DNA from: Liolophura sinensis
Taxonomy: Eukaryota; Mollusca; Polyplacophora; Chitonida; Chitonidae
Reading direction: 5' to 3'
DNA length: 64,000 bases
NCBI RefSeq assembly: GCF_032854445.1
Contig: NC_088302.1
Location: 6,817,338 to 6,881,337, forward strand
The position numbers were made by a program, and so were the translations under genes. The notes beneath the pieces are model-generated. The model did no database searches, had not been told where the DNA came from, and was given only the letters and a program-made list of their open reading frames with translations. Positions 22,168-33,200 of this stretch are shown here, piece after piece (position 1 is the stretch's first letter; every line of letters begins with the position of its first letter).

Positions 22168-23280
22168 TCAGTTTAAGTCCACTGACGTTTTAAAACTTAG
22201 CAATGATCCATTAGAGCCTGGTACAACAATGAATGTAGTACTGGTAATGTTTGTGTCAGATGACATCTGAACTGTTATTTCGCCTTTAATTTCCAAGAGC
22301 TTTGTTGATCCGTATAGATAAACTTTACATCCACATGGTTTCAGTGTCACCTTTCCTTTGATTTTGTCAAAGTCAATTTCGTCCATTAGGTTTACACTAG
22401 CTCCTGTGTCGACCAGAAATGTCAGTGGCGTATGTTGGACCATCAGCTGTACCTTGGGATGCTTGGGGCTAGGCACGGCCACACTGTAGACGTCATCGTC
22501 TGAAGACGAGGTTGCTATGACGTTCTCAGCAGTTACTTGTTTGACGGGTTTCCCCGATAAACAGCAGCGCGAATAGTGGTGCAGTTTGGAGCAGTTATTA
22601 CAACGTTGACCATAAGAAGGACATAATTTCCGACCTTTGTTATGGGAATAATGTCCTCCGCAATTACGACAAATGTTATTTGATTTATCGGATTTGGACT
22701 GTTTGTCCTTGCATGAGAAATTTTGTGCTTTCATCTCATGCTTGTGCCATTTTCTCTGTTTAATGTTTGACATCCGATTGATTGATTCAGACACTGGTTC
22801 CATAGTTGTCTCTATTTCCTTGGCCTGCTGTTTAGCGATCTCCATTGACCTGCCGAGGTTAAGTAGATCAGTTAAACTTAACTCTGGTGGTCGGAGAGCA
22901 CAACGGCGCAATTTAGAAGATGAGCATTTCTGGATAATCTGTGATTTCATTTCACAATCGACTGATGCGAATTCACAGTTAAATGCGAGAGTCCGTAGCC
23001 GGGTGTGAAACGAATCTGGGTTTCCATCTGTCTGTTCGGCCTGTCTAAATACATATCTCGCGTATTCAGTGTTTTTCTTCGGTTGGAAATATTGAGTTCG
23101 CTTGGTAATAGCATTGTCATAATCGCCTTCCTTGGCGATGTCAGATAATGTGTCAAAAATGTCTAGCACTTCTTCGCCTGAATAGTACAACAACAACGCA
23201 TGTTTTCGCAGTGTATCGTCGCCGATGACGACAGCGAGCGCGATTAAAAGCGTTTTAAACTGCTGTGGCACTTTGACCAT
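22168..23280 (-). pseudogene. Gypsy gag-protease ORF
   Basis: A 370-codon open frame, the longest in the window. The capsid-like N-terminus (LRKHALLLYYSGEEVLDIFD, RYVFRQAEQTDGNPDSFHTR) precedes a Cys/His region with two knuckles (CRNCGGHYSHNKGRKLC and CNNCSKLHHYSRCC), then an aspartic protease with active site FLVDTGASVNLMD near 22385-22420. It ends in one TGA (SVDLN-stop), after which the same frame continues as VKLLN into pol, so the stop may be a mutation or a programmed site. Translation would start at the Met at 23280. Although open, downstream pol is broken. Confidence 0.85.
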
Positions 23281-23490
23281 CTGGCAGATACCGTATTGAG
23301 GTCAGATCAGACAGGGAAGTTAGGAAATGTGGGTAGACTGGATGCCATAAATGTCAATAAAACACAAAGTTCAGTACAGCGTTGGTTGTACGGTGTCGTT
23401 GTTGTTTAAATGGAAACAAATGTGATACAATGCACGTTACCACAGTGGAATCGACTCCTGTGTCGTTAATTAGGCCTATAGGCTGTACGT

Positions 23491-23508
23491 GGAACATTGT
23501 TGTCGCCA
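23491..23508 (-). other. Primer binding site of the gypsy element
   Basis: TGGCGACAACAATGTTCC on the element strand lies two bases after the 5' LTR. The TGG start matches the CCA end of a tRNA. The first bases resemble a serine tRNA end (TGGCGAC), as in some mag-type elements, but the rest matches poorly, so the tRNA is uncertain. Confidence 0.65.
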
Positions 23509-23510
23509 AA

Positions 23511-23653
23511 TGTCATGTTGCTTGATTGAAGAACAACAGAGATTATCGAGTTAGAGCACAAGAGGCCTGCAATCTGTATTGATGATCGTTATCATGGCTG
23601 AATGGTTATCATTAAAAACCTAACTTACATAAAACATAGATGACGATATTACA
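23511..23653 (-). repeat. Gypsy 5' LTR
   Basis: Pairs with 14620-14772. On the element strand it starts TGTAATATCGTCATC and ends CAAGCAACATGACA. It abuts the GGGAGG target duplication and LINE L4 sequence on the right. Confidence 0.9.
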
Positions 23654-24624
23654 GGGAGGAAACTCTGGAAAAGACACCGGAGCTATATCCTCTAGCTTGA
23701 TGTTAGCTTCCACACTATTGTCCCGTATATAAAAACCAAGCCGATGGGATCTTGTTAGGACATTTATTAAATTTATATCTACATATGATGGATTTAAAAC
23801 ACAGGTTATGTTCGATAAGCTTTAAGCTTTGTATCATATTGAAGGCTCAGTTTTGTACGTCGGTTATATAAAGAAGGCTCATTTGCCTCCACTTACAAAC
23901 TTTCTACTACTGAAGTTCTAAAAGCACCAAGACTGAGCCTGAAATCCTGATGATGGACCGGATCCAACATTTTAAGATATGATTCCCTTGCGGAACGGTA
24001 AATGATGGATCCATAGTCAAATTTAGACCTCGCCAGAGAACGATATAGATTTAGTAAAACAGATCGGTCAGCACCCCAATAGGTGCTGCACACGACCTTA
24101 ATTATATCGAGAGCCTTTGTACATTTGGCACTTTAATATGGGAAGCAAACGATAATTTAATTTATTCCCAACTGGTTTTAACTGGTTCCGCGCAAAATTT
24201 AAGATCTGGATCTAAATGAAGTTTCCCTTTATTACACAAATGCATACTGACGGTTTTAGACGCAGAAAATCTAAAACCTTTGGCACCTGCCCATTTCTCT
24301 ATCTTATTGAGACAAAGATGCAGTTGCTGTTTGATGTTATTCATACTTTTAGCGCGGTAGCATATAAGGAAATCATCAACATACAAAGAACCCTCTGCAC
24401 CAGATTTAAGAGTTCAAGCCCGACTATTTATTTTGGGTTAAACAGGGTAGGTGATAGTATACTGCCCTGAGATACACCCATCTCCTGCTCGTGAGTGTCA
24501 GAAAGAGTGGACTCCACCTATAACAAAATTACAATCAGAAAAAACTGAAATATAAAAATAGGTAAGCGACCTTTTAAACCGATATCAGAAAGGTCTTTCA
24601 AAATACCATACTTCCATGTGGTGT
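23654..24624 (-). mobile_element. LINE-A copy L4, right part
   Basis: Minus-strand ORF2, running from the RNase H side into RT. Recognisable are SLYNRRIKLS-like sequence, SLARSKFDYGSIIYRSARES, CSTYWGADRSVLLNLYRSLA and, at 24162-24386, LYVDDFLICYRAKSMNNIK with FRFSASKTVSMHLCNKGKLH. It ends at the DTTWKY segment, so it is 5'-truncated. It joins in frame context to 14497-14619 across the gypsy insertion. Confidence 0.87.
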
Positions 24625-24694
24625 GACGTTGATTAAAATTGTCACGGAACACACATGATTTAACAATTGCTACAAGGCGTGATATGTATATGTC

Positions 24695-24842
24695 AAATTT
24701 ATTTATTTATTTGATTGAAGTATACGCCGTACTCAAGAATATTTCACTTATACGACGACGGCCAGAATTATGGTGGAAGGAAACCGGGCAGAGCACGTGG
24801 GAAACCCACGGCCATCCGCAGACCTTCCCACATAAGGCCGGT
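24695..24842 (-). mobile_element. SINE-I, 5'-truncated
   Basis: Tail first on the plus strand: a TTTATTTATTTGATTG tail, ACGCCGTACTCAAGAATATT, ACGACGACGGCCAGAATTAT, GGAAACCGGGCAGAG, and CACATAAGGCCGG at the truncated end. The tRNA-like head is missing. Confidence 0.85.
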
Positions 24843-26250
24843 GACATGCATGCCATAGGCAGGACATTTCGGAAAAAATTACCATCCAAGTACAGACAGT
24901 TGACAATGTAAAATTGAAACCATCTCTCTTGTCGAACTGTATGCGAGACAGCAAATCGTTGTGGTCTTTGGACAAATACTGGTCCAGATAAGTGGTAAAA
25001 CCTTGAAAGTCCCCTTTAACTCCATCTTAGGTCGATATATATTTTAACAGCTCATAGATCATGAATGTATCCCCTAGTGAATGAGAAGGAATGCACTGGT
25101 CAAGAAGGTCTTTTTGCAGTTCACGTTAATGTAGCTATGGCGAGTTTTGTTAAAGACTGGTACAATTAGTGATGAAATTTTGTCAGTCAAGTCTTTGTAA
25201 GGAATTGTGGTGTAGAGAGAGAGACAGCGTAGTCGAGATGTTCTTGTATGATACTTATTATTTGAATGCTCTTTACTGAGACGTTTTGCCGTCTTGACGA
25301 ATTCACACAGAGTGAACATTAGATTTTTGGTCTATTACATAACAGTATTTTTTCCAAAATGACTACTTCTTGTGGTGGCCAGCATCTGGATTCGCCGAAA
25401 TACGGCATGAGCTTAAAAGGATATGGGCGTTCGTAGAAACGGCCCCGAGTCCGCCATGTATCATCCGTAAAGCCTATAGCGTCAGTCTTCAAAAAGAAGT
25501 GAGAAGTTGTCTAGGATACACCAAATATTTGAACACATTAAAAATGGGTGTGTTCGTTCGGCTTCACATTTTGCATGTTACCCCATAGTTTATTAATTTT
25601 GTCTAGAAAATTTATTAAAATTAACGGAATCTAGACGAATAACCAACATTTCTAATTCTTACTCTAACTTCTTTAAAATTTTGCCATCTCCTAATTTCAA
25701 CCATCAGGGTGAAAACAATAATGGAATCTGCTTCAAGTCGGACCCAGATATGACGAAGGCGTACACAGAGGAAAAGCTAATTAAAACAATCGTTAACCAC
25801 CTTTACTGCATCCATGATCCAGGCCTTGGACTTTTCGAACAGTCATCTGGTTTTAGGTGTAAAACACTAGAAGATTTTCCTCTAATATCTGGCGCTTGAA
25901 AACTGCTTTATGTTGTATTAAATGAGAATGGCATTCGCTCGCCCGGTTAGGGTGGCTCGGTAGGAGGAGTGTGACATATCTGCACATTCAATGCACCTTA
26001 CCTGGCTACATTCGGTCCAATGTAAAACTCCCCTACGTCATGACCATTAAACGGTTTTGGATAAATTTAAATGCTCACATATTTATTAATTTTTGAATAT
26101 CCGCTAATGAAATGAACACTTGCATTCTATGCAAACTTCTGGCCGATTTTCTGGCAAATTTGCTATGTGATGGAATTTATGGTAAAAATAAATGGTGCAG
26201 AATAAAAATGGCCATACGTAGCCATCAACGTAAAAATCTAAAAATGGAGC
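24843..26250. other. Unassigned region with one RT-like fragment
   Basis: Mostly unrecognised. A possible Penelope-like fragment at 25074-25319 is listed separately. Other short frames (25370-25588, 25681-25899) have no motif I know. Confidence 0.4.
25074..25319 (-). pseudogene. Possible Penelope-like RT fragment
   Basis: The minus-strand frame contains LSLYTTIPYKDLTDKISSLI followed by VFNKTRHSYINVNCKKTF. The LYTTIPH/Y-K-DL...NKT...YI-V-x-KTF pattern is typical of a segment upstream of the catalytic motif in Penelope-like reverse transcriptases. Only about 80 codons are present and the catalytic part is missing, so the call rests on this one block. Confidence 0.5.
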
Positions 26251-26629
26251 AGTTACTTGGAGAGAAACGGGAGGTCGGGCCCGGTCCGATCAATCGGCTT
26301 GGTCACGTCCAGCCTCTGCGTGGCCCCAATTTCCTTTATAACACCACTCTTTAGAGAATTAATGTTACTTCTCATATTTCGTTTTCCGCATTACGTCTGA
26401 GGCCGTGGCTCATAGGTCAATCAAGAAGTTCGTGTCCGATTCGAGCTACTTTCTTCAATGGGTGGGAGACGGAGGAGCTCGTGGTGGGGAATTGGGAGTG
26501 CATATTAAGGCCATCTATTTGAGTATACATCATGTGGAGTCCTTGGTGTGCTTCATGCTGGGTATCCCCAGGTTCAGGCATCGATCTTGTTGGCACTCCG
26601 TGGTGGGTGGGAAACACATAGGGTGAACA

Positions 26630-26834
26630 CTTATACTATTTCACTTACAGAAAGCCGGCCAAGATTATGCTGGGAGAAAACCGGTCAGAGCCGGTTGCTG
26701 AAAGACCTTCTCACGTACGGCTGGAGAAGAAGCGAGCATGACTTGGACTTTAACTCACAGCGACCCCATTGGTGAGAGGGTCCTGGATCATTACGCTGTA
26801 CTAGCGCGCTGACCAACTGAGCGACGGAGGCCCC
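26630..26834 (-). mobile_element. SINE-I inside L6
   Basis: Reversed SINE with a full tRNA-like head: ACCAACTGAGCGACGGAGGCC on the plus strand is the complement of box A and the 5' end. The body has GAAAACCGGTCAGAG, CTCACGTACGGCTGGAGAAG and ACTCACAGCGACCCC. The 3' end is cut, with the ACGCCGTACTC segment missing. Part of the L6 leader and the ORF1 start are missing at the junction. Confidence 0.85.
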
Positions 26835-26837
26835 GTC

Positions 26838-27947
26838 CGTATATTAAAAAACGTTAAAAAATTGCTATCCTGAGAAATTCTCATTGAATGTTTCCTGACA
26901 CAACAGTCAAACAATTTATTAGCTCTAGACAAAATAAGTAATGTTCCAGTTTTTACATCCCCTCACAATTCCTCTAACATCTGTTAGCGAATAATACATA
27001 ACAGAGATAAAGATACTGACTTATTAGAAGAAATATGCACAGAACTGAAATCACAGTGTGTTACTACAGTGAAACGCTTCAGTACGAAGAAATCTGGTAA
27101 CATCCTTAAGCCAACTACACATCTTCTGACGTTCAATAATAAATCTTTTCCGTCGTATATATTCATTGACCCGTACACGGTTAGTGTGGACTTATTTATT
27201 CCTAACCCGACACGTTGTTTCAAGTGGCAAAAGTTTGGTCACGGCAAAAGCCAATGTAAAAGGGAACTGGTTTCTTTCCAGTGGGTCAGTGGGGGGGTCT
27301 AATGGTTTCGACTGTAGCAGCACAGGTAAATGCTGCAATTGCGGTGGAGATCACATGGCGTCGTCCGGGGACTGGCCACTCTTCATTAAACAAAAATAAA
27401 TAAGATACTTTGTTTTTGATTTTTATATTGATTATCACGCTACCCGCACATTAGTCTCACCGTCTAATACTTCTTCCCAGACTTCGTTTCCCAATGCGGT
27501 CAAGCGAGTAGTATCTGTTGCTACTCAAACTTCATTGACATGGCCCATTTGAAACAATGTAATTTTCGTCTCAACGTGCGCCTAATTATCACTCAACCGA
27601 GACTACGTCAATACAACAAATAAAACCAGTAAATAGTACTGAACAAACTGATAACTCTGAACTCAAGGCCTTTACAAATACTAATGTCAAAAATAAGTCC
27701 AAAAATAAACATCAAAATAATAATAATTAATCTACTGGCCACACAGAGCGCCCGTCTTAAGGCCACTAGGGATCCTGTCCAAACCTTTAATAGGTTTGGG
27801 TCATTGGACAACCTTGGTCCTTCAACATCAGATGCGGATGGGATGAATACATCACCCACACCTGCGAGTTCTTCCAGCTGATCTCCAAGGAAAGGTCAAC
27901 CTCGGTCCAAACATAGAGGTAAATCTCCTATCCGTCTCCGTCCGTAA
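26838..27947 (+). pseudogene. LINE-A ORF1 (L6)
   Basis: Conserved blocks are KRFSTKKSGNILKPTTHLLT, YIFIDPYTVSVDLFIPNPTR and a degraded knuckle region (CFKWQKFGHGKSQC, where Trp replaces Cys; then GFDCSSTGKCCNCGGDHM). The C-terminal part includes SFPNAVKRVVSVATQTSLT and the basic PRKGQPRSKHRGKSPIRLRP end. Its stop overlaps the ORF2 start. Confidence 0.8.
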
Positions 27948-27949
27948 TG
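27945..27949 (+). promoter_or_regulatory. ORF1 stop/ORF2 start overlap TAATG (L6)
   Basis: The ORF1 stop TAA and the ORF2 ATG share one base pair of positions (TAATG), after CGTCTCCGTCCG and before TCCATATATGACG. The same overlap is seen in L11. In the silkworm non-LTR element SART1 such an overlap drives ORF2 translation by termination and re-initiation; the same is inferred here. Confidence 0.8.
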
Positions 27950-29311
27950 TCCATATATGACGAACTGATACAATGGAATTGTCGAGGTCTTAAGGTTAAT
28001 TTTATTGAAATAACACAGCTAGTCCAATCAATAAATCATGTTGCCCTATGTCTTCAGGAAACTAACCTGACGGCATCTGACAAAGATACAATAACTCCTA
28101 AAACTATTCATAATACGACACTTATGCTAACGAAGAAGAGCAAGTTGCAGGCGGTTCTTCAGCCTTTATAAATAACAATGTTATTATTCACACCCCTGTT
28201 GCTCTGGATGCAGAGTTTCAGGCTGTTTCCGTTCGTGTTTCATTTTATGAATCAACCACATTATGTTCGGTGTATATTCTTCCGAACACTTCTTTGCCAG
28301 CTTTCCTGTTACATCATTTACTAGAACAGTTAACAAAACCTTTTATAACAATGGGATATTTTAATTCTCATAACCCCACTATGGGGCAGTAATAACACAA
28401 ATAATAAGGGCAAGACTTGTTATCTGAGGATGAACTGTGTTATTTCAATGATGGTTCTAATGTCTATTTACATCCGGGTAACGGCGCTTTTTTCGCTATC
28501 AATCTCACTATGACTGATGCATGACTTCTGCCTGATAATTCTTGGAAGGTGCATGGCGATCTTTGTGGTAGTGACCATTTTTCTATTATCATAGAGCACA
28601 TGACTTCTAATTCCTTAGAACATATAGATAGGTGGAAACTCGATAAAGCAAATTGGATCAAGCAAATTGGACTCAGCCTCGGTGCTTTTAGAACCTCACC
28701 AGTAGACAGTTTATACGTGGTGGATAAATAGCCTTCTTTACATAACAGACGTATAAAACTGAGCCTTCAAGATGCTACTAAGCTTAAAGCTCATCCAACA
28801 AACCCTGCTTACGACTGTGTTTTCATTCCATTCGTTTGGTACACGCGACCATATCATGGACGCTAATATCAAGCTCCGTTGTCTTTTCCGGACTCTCCTC
28901 CCACAACCTAAATTAATATTTTACCTACGTAAACATAAGACATTAAATACAAATCCTCTTATAATTCAGCTAGGTTTTGCTGAAATTAAAGCTTACCATG
29001 CTGATTATAAAGGATGGGTCAAATAATGGGGAGAGGGTATATTCACGGCATGTCTCGTAGGGACTAAGTAGTTTTAACGCAGTGAATCGGGCATTCTCGT
29101 CTATCTCACAATTGTATTCTTGATGGGGTGCTTGCCCCCAAAGTGTGTTGGATGTGATGCTGAATACGGCATTAGATATATCCTGGTTGACTATGTGAAC
29201 TTTGCCCATGTTTGGCAAAGATTATACACAGTCAACTCTATATTTGATTTGTTTGACAGCCTCGCTGTCATTAAGTATTTGAGGGCCATTGGCCTATATC
29301 ATAAAATATAA
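27947..29311 (+). pseudogene. LINE-A ORF2, internally deleted (L6)
   Basis: Starts MSIYDELIQWNCRGLKVNFI, the intact APE endonuclease start, then LCLQETNLTASDKD. It has a diverged GDFNSH segment (near 28350) and HGDLCGSDHFSIIIEHM. Near 28670 it jumps to LSLGAFRTSPVDSLYV, deleting the linker and the whole RT core. The end keeps INPAYDCVF-like and FAEIK segments, lacks most of RNase H and ends with CVGCDAEYGIRYILVDYVNF and SIFDLFDSLA. The finger has lost its His (Tyr) and last Cys (Tyr). Confidence 0.83.
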
Positions 29312-29797
29312 ATTTTAATTGTCATAAATCTTTATAGATAAAAAAGTTAAACATAGATTTCTAGATTTAATATTGTTAAAATATTCTGGTTTTCGAGTTG
29401 TAGCTGTTTTTTTTCTTATCTGATGTTAAACATGTCCGAACATTTCTTTCGGTTTTGATGTTCTTCCTACCATATCGTTTTTACCTTGTGCTTACCACGA
29501 TATAGCTGAAATATTGCCGATGGTGGCGTTAAGCCATAATCATTTATTTATAGCCAATACCTTTGCTTCTTTCCAACATCACTGAAAACTATTGCCTGCT
29601 TCTCTTTGCCTGATTCTGTCTTATTTTTGTATTTAGTATAATTTCATAGTTCTTTGGTGGTTTGTGTTATACGTCGTTTTGGGAATTGGCCATGTGATTA
29701 TCGACTTGGAACGTCCTTGTTTGACGGCTGCAAAACGAATGTCTGTTTTGACGCATAGATATATACATTACAATCTTTCATAAGATTTTATTCATTT

Positions 29798-29846
29798 CAC
29801 TACTCAGGAATATTTCATTTATACCACGGCGGTCAGCATTACGGGG
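29798..29846 (-). mobile_element. SINE-I 3' end relic
   Basis: About 50 bases matching the SINE-I end in reverse: CACTACTCAGGAATATTTCA then TTTATACCACGGCGGTCAGC. Head and body are missing. Confidence 0.65.
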
Positions 29847-30988
29847 AACAAACCCACCATAATATGATATTCCTTTTTCTGAGTTCTCTTCATGGCATGT
29901 CAACAACCATATTTTTCATATATCCGACTACAAAGCTCTTTTGATGTCCATATCAACGCGGAGGTGGTTTGACCCTGTACGTAGACAATCTTATTTACCT
30001 TTTTTTAAAATTATAAACCTATGGAAACCGTAGGTCCTCTGCGATTTATTGATTTAATGGTGACGTCATGTTGGTGAAAGAAAAGTGCTGCTTTCAGAAC
30101 ATAAGATGTTAAGTGTCGACCATTTATTGCCACCAAAAACCTGACGACAATGGAAGTAAGAAAACCATGGAAATTCCTTCTCCGAGATTGTGATTGAACT
30201 ATAGGAGGCCTAATCTAATCATGCTACAGTTGTAGTATAGCGTTTTTAGTGCAGTTTTATTCAAATGGTAATTATTTTGTCAATGAAATCCTCCACCAGA
30301 GGATAAGAAACCTCTGGGCAAAATATATAATTTACGCCCATTCACTAGAAGATATTCTCTACCGTTCTCATCTACAAAAAACGTAAATGAGCCTGTTGGG
30401 CGTACTGGTACATCGTCAAAACCCCATAAGCTCGTCACATTTGCCACGTCTATCTAGAAATGATTTCAATGGGCGGATATTAAACGCCTTGTGTCAAGAT
30501 TGGAGTGGAAGATTGGGGGATTTAAAGAGAGTTTTGAAGAGGTTGCTGATATTTATTCTTGTCAAACGTCCATGTGAGTCGAGAAATACAAACCCTGTCC
30601 ATATGGATTTATTACATACTTAGGCCCATAGGAACTTAATTCACAAACACCTGACCTTTGTGAAAGAGTATATGATCACATACAGTACAGACAGTCCGTC
30701 AATATTTCCAGCTCTGTATCTCACAGAGATAATTATATCATTTGTTGGACCACAATTACGCTTCTGGTGGATCATGTAAACATAAAACCTAGCACGACAG
30801 TACGTCAGTTGACAAGTGGTCACACATAGCCTGTAAAATCTGTCATCCTGTTTACCTTTGCTTTGGTTTTATTCTAACTGTTCCAGAATGTATAACTTTG
30901 TACAAGTTAGAATTCCCCTTTCACAAGGATTTGAGCTAAATAAAGTCTAAATATAATTTTTAAGGGAGATAACCACTAGACCTACAAT

Positions 30989-31330
30989 ATGTTATCGCGA
31001 GCCACGATGGCGTATTGGGGCATCGTCGTTATTGCAAGCACCATTTATTGTTTAGTGTATACTAGTGTATATCACATCATGACATACCCATTATGCGATC
31101 GCGATAATTTTTTTCTCGGTGTTCACGATAGTCTCACGACAGAAGAAGAAAATGTCGGATATTTTGGCCGCGATAAAAATACTTTTTTTACCCACCTCCC
31201 GATAAAGCTCTCTACGAAAAATTATGTCATACACATGCACGTTAGCCGCTGTTCTGGTGATATCGTAGTCAGTCTGACTAGCTTAGATATACACCATACC
31301 ATAGAACAGTTTGGCCACGAGAGGTTGTGA
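30989..31330 (+). CDS. Hypothetical small membrane protein or exon
   Basis: A 113-codon open frame outside any repeat I recognise. The first residues (MLSRATMAYWGIVVIASTIY, then CLVYTSVYHIM) form one hydrophobic segment of about 20 residues near the N-terminus, as in a signal anchor. The rest is soluble-looking, with two Cys residues (CDRDNFF and SRCSGDIV). The region upstream of the ATG has TTAAGGGAGATAACC. No family recognised. It may be a single-exon gene, the first exon of a longer gene, or a chance frame. Confidence 0.3.
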   Translation: MLSRATMAYWGIVVIASTIYCLVYTSVYHIMTYPLCDRDNFFLGVHDSLTTEEENVGYFGRDKNTFFTHLPIKLSTKNYVIHMHVSRCSGDIVVSLTSLDIHHTIEQFGHERL

Positions 31331-32066
31331 CAGACACAATTATGACATAACGTGTCTTTTCCTGAGTTTGCATCGGGATTAGTTATGGTACTCCCTTTGA
31401 AAAGAAAATGACTAGATGTATGTCTGAAGAACATCGTCTAATGTTCTTATTCACACCACTAGAGGAGGGTGAGTTTATGCCCATGCAACAACTGATCAAG
31501 GACCTTAACAATATAAACAAGCTTGTTGTAAAAGGCGACTAACCTAGAGCTCTCCTGTGTGAGCCCGGTGAATAGGCTCACATCTCCTCGGTTGTGTGAG
31601 AGGCAACCGGGAAACGACCTGCTTGCCGTGTGTTGCGACTAGTTATTTCCGAGGACGGCATCCTGGTGGGTGAGGGCTTGTTGGTCTTGGGAGATCATCA
31701 CGCCCTACACGCCAATTTGGCCCATACTTGGAGAGCGACGGGAGGTCGAATGGGCCCGGTCCGATCAATCAGCTTGATAACGTCTTGCCTCTGCGTGGTC
31801 CCAAAATTTCTCCATAACACCACTCCTAAGAGAATATATGTAATTTCTGAAGTTTCGTTTGCCGGACTACGCTTTAAGAGAGTGGCTCATGGGTCAATGG
31901 AGTTGTATGTGTGACGTTATTAAATTAATGGCCATCTACTCGAGTATACCTCACGTGGAGTCCTTGGTGCGTTTCTTGTTGAGTATCCCCACGTTCAGGC
32001 ATCGCCCTTGTTGGCACTTCAAGGTGGGTTGGGAACATATGGGGTGAATTTTATTACATACATATT

Positions 32067-33200
32067 ATGACTTCCATAAACCCTTCACTTAACGTTTCAA
32101 ATATATCTATCCGAACTTCCTCTCAGCCCGTTTCAGGTGCTGATAAAAAGAGGAAGTTGGAAGCTTTATCCGATTCGCTTAATAATAGACAGGACAATTG
32201 GCCGACTCTCATCTTTCTGTCCACTAGGATTGAACAAAAGCCAGCTTCAGAAATTCACCCTTTTCTGTTGAAAAGGGCTTTAGAGGGCGTAGTCGGTGCT
32301 TTAAAAAAACGTCAAAAAACTACGATCTGCAGATATTCTCATCGTCAAAAAATGTATTATCTGTTAAGAAAATCTCTGACATATCGGTTTCTACAGTACC
32401 TCACAATTCCCTGAACAGCTCCCAGGGAATAATTGGTGATAGGGATGGTGATATTATTGATTTAATCGAAGAAGAAATATGTTCATACCTAAAACCACAG
32501 GGTATTGCCAGAGTGAAGCGCTTCACAACAAAAAAGTTCGCAACGTCCTCAAATTAAAAACATATCTTTTGACCTCCAATAGTACTTCTCTACCATCGTA
32601 TATCTACGTTGGCGCGTATATGATTAATGTGAATTTATATATCCCTAACCCTACACGTTGATTCACTTGCCAAAATGTCGGTCATTGCAAGGGTCAATGC
32701 AAAAATAATCTAGTTTGTTTCAAATGCGGCAGTGAAGGTCCTGATCTGTTGCTACTCAAGCCTGCTTCAATTGGCCCACTGGAAACGACAAACCTAGTTC
32801 TACTTTTGTGCAGCTTTCGGCTCAACCAACACTTAATTCTTGATAACTCAGATTACTTCAATACAACAAATAAAACCAGTAAACAGTACCGAACAAACTC
32901 ACAAAACGGAATCCTGCCCCTTTAAAGGTAATAATGCCAAATATAAGACAAAAAATAAACATCAAAATAATGTCAATAAATTTAGTGGTCCCACAGAGAG
33001 TCCCTCTAAGGCCATCAGGGATCCTATCCAAACTTTCAATAAGTTTGTATCGTTCCCGGATGTTTGTCCTTCAACATCCGATGCGGATGGGATGGATACA
33101 TCACCCACACCAGGGAGATCGTCCAGCCAATCTCCAGGGAAGGGTCGTCCGCGGTCCAAACACAAAGATAAATCTCCTATACGTCTCACTCCGAAATGTC
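32067..33200 (+). pseudogene. LINE-A ORF1 (L7)
   Basis: Good N-terminus: SSQPVSGADKKRKLEALSDS, then WPTLIFLSTR and EIHPFLLKRALEG. The middle has ALHNKK-like and YIYVGAYMINVNLYIPNPTR. The zinc region has an in-frame stop and a deletion (TCQNVGHCKGQC, CFKCGSEGPD, then directly SVATQ-like sequence), so knuckles 2 and 3 are broken. The C-terminus has PTESPSKAIRDPIQTFNKF and a basic GKGRPRSKHKDKSPIRLTP end. Confidence 0.82.

Larger units (their letters stand above)
14620..23653 (-). mobile_element. Ty3/gypsy LTR retrotransposon with short LTRs, carrying nested LINE L5
   Basis: A minus-strand LTR retrotransposon inserted in LINE L4. It has both LTRs (143 and 153 bp, each TGT...ACA), a six-base target duplication GGGAGG (14614-14619 and 23654-23659), a primer site next to the 5' LTR and a purine tract next to the 3' LTR. 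Gene order on its own strand is gag-protease, RT, RNase H, integrase, the usual Ty3/gypsy order. The integrase is split by LINE L5 (15532-20040). Without L5 the element is about 4.5 kb. The short LTRs and a tRNA-Ser-like primer site resemble mag-type elements, but the clade is not proven. Stops and frameshifts make it inactive. Confidence 0.9.
26251..29550 (+). mobile_element. LINE-A copy L6
   Basis: A forward copy that begins inside the leader (ACTTGGAGAGAAACGGGAGG), so it is 5'-truncated, and ends with GTGGCGTTAAGCCATAATC. A reversed SINE-I sits at the leader/ORF1 boundary. ORF2 lost most of the endonuclease C-terminus and all of the RT palm. Confidence 0.88.
29551..31515. other. Unassigned region
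   Basis: No large element. It contains a 50-base SINE-I relic and a 113-codon frame, both listed separately. The rest is AT-rich with no recognised feature. Confidence 0.4.
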
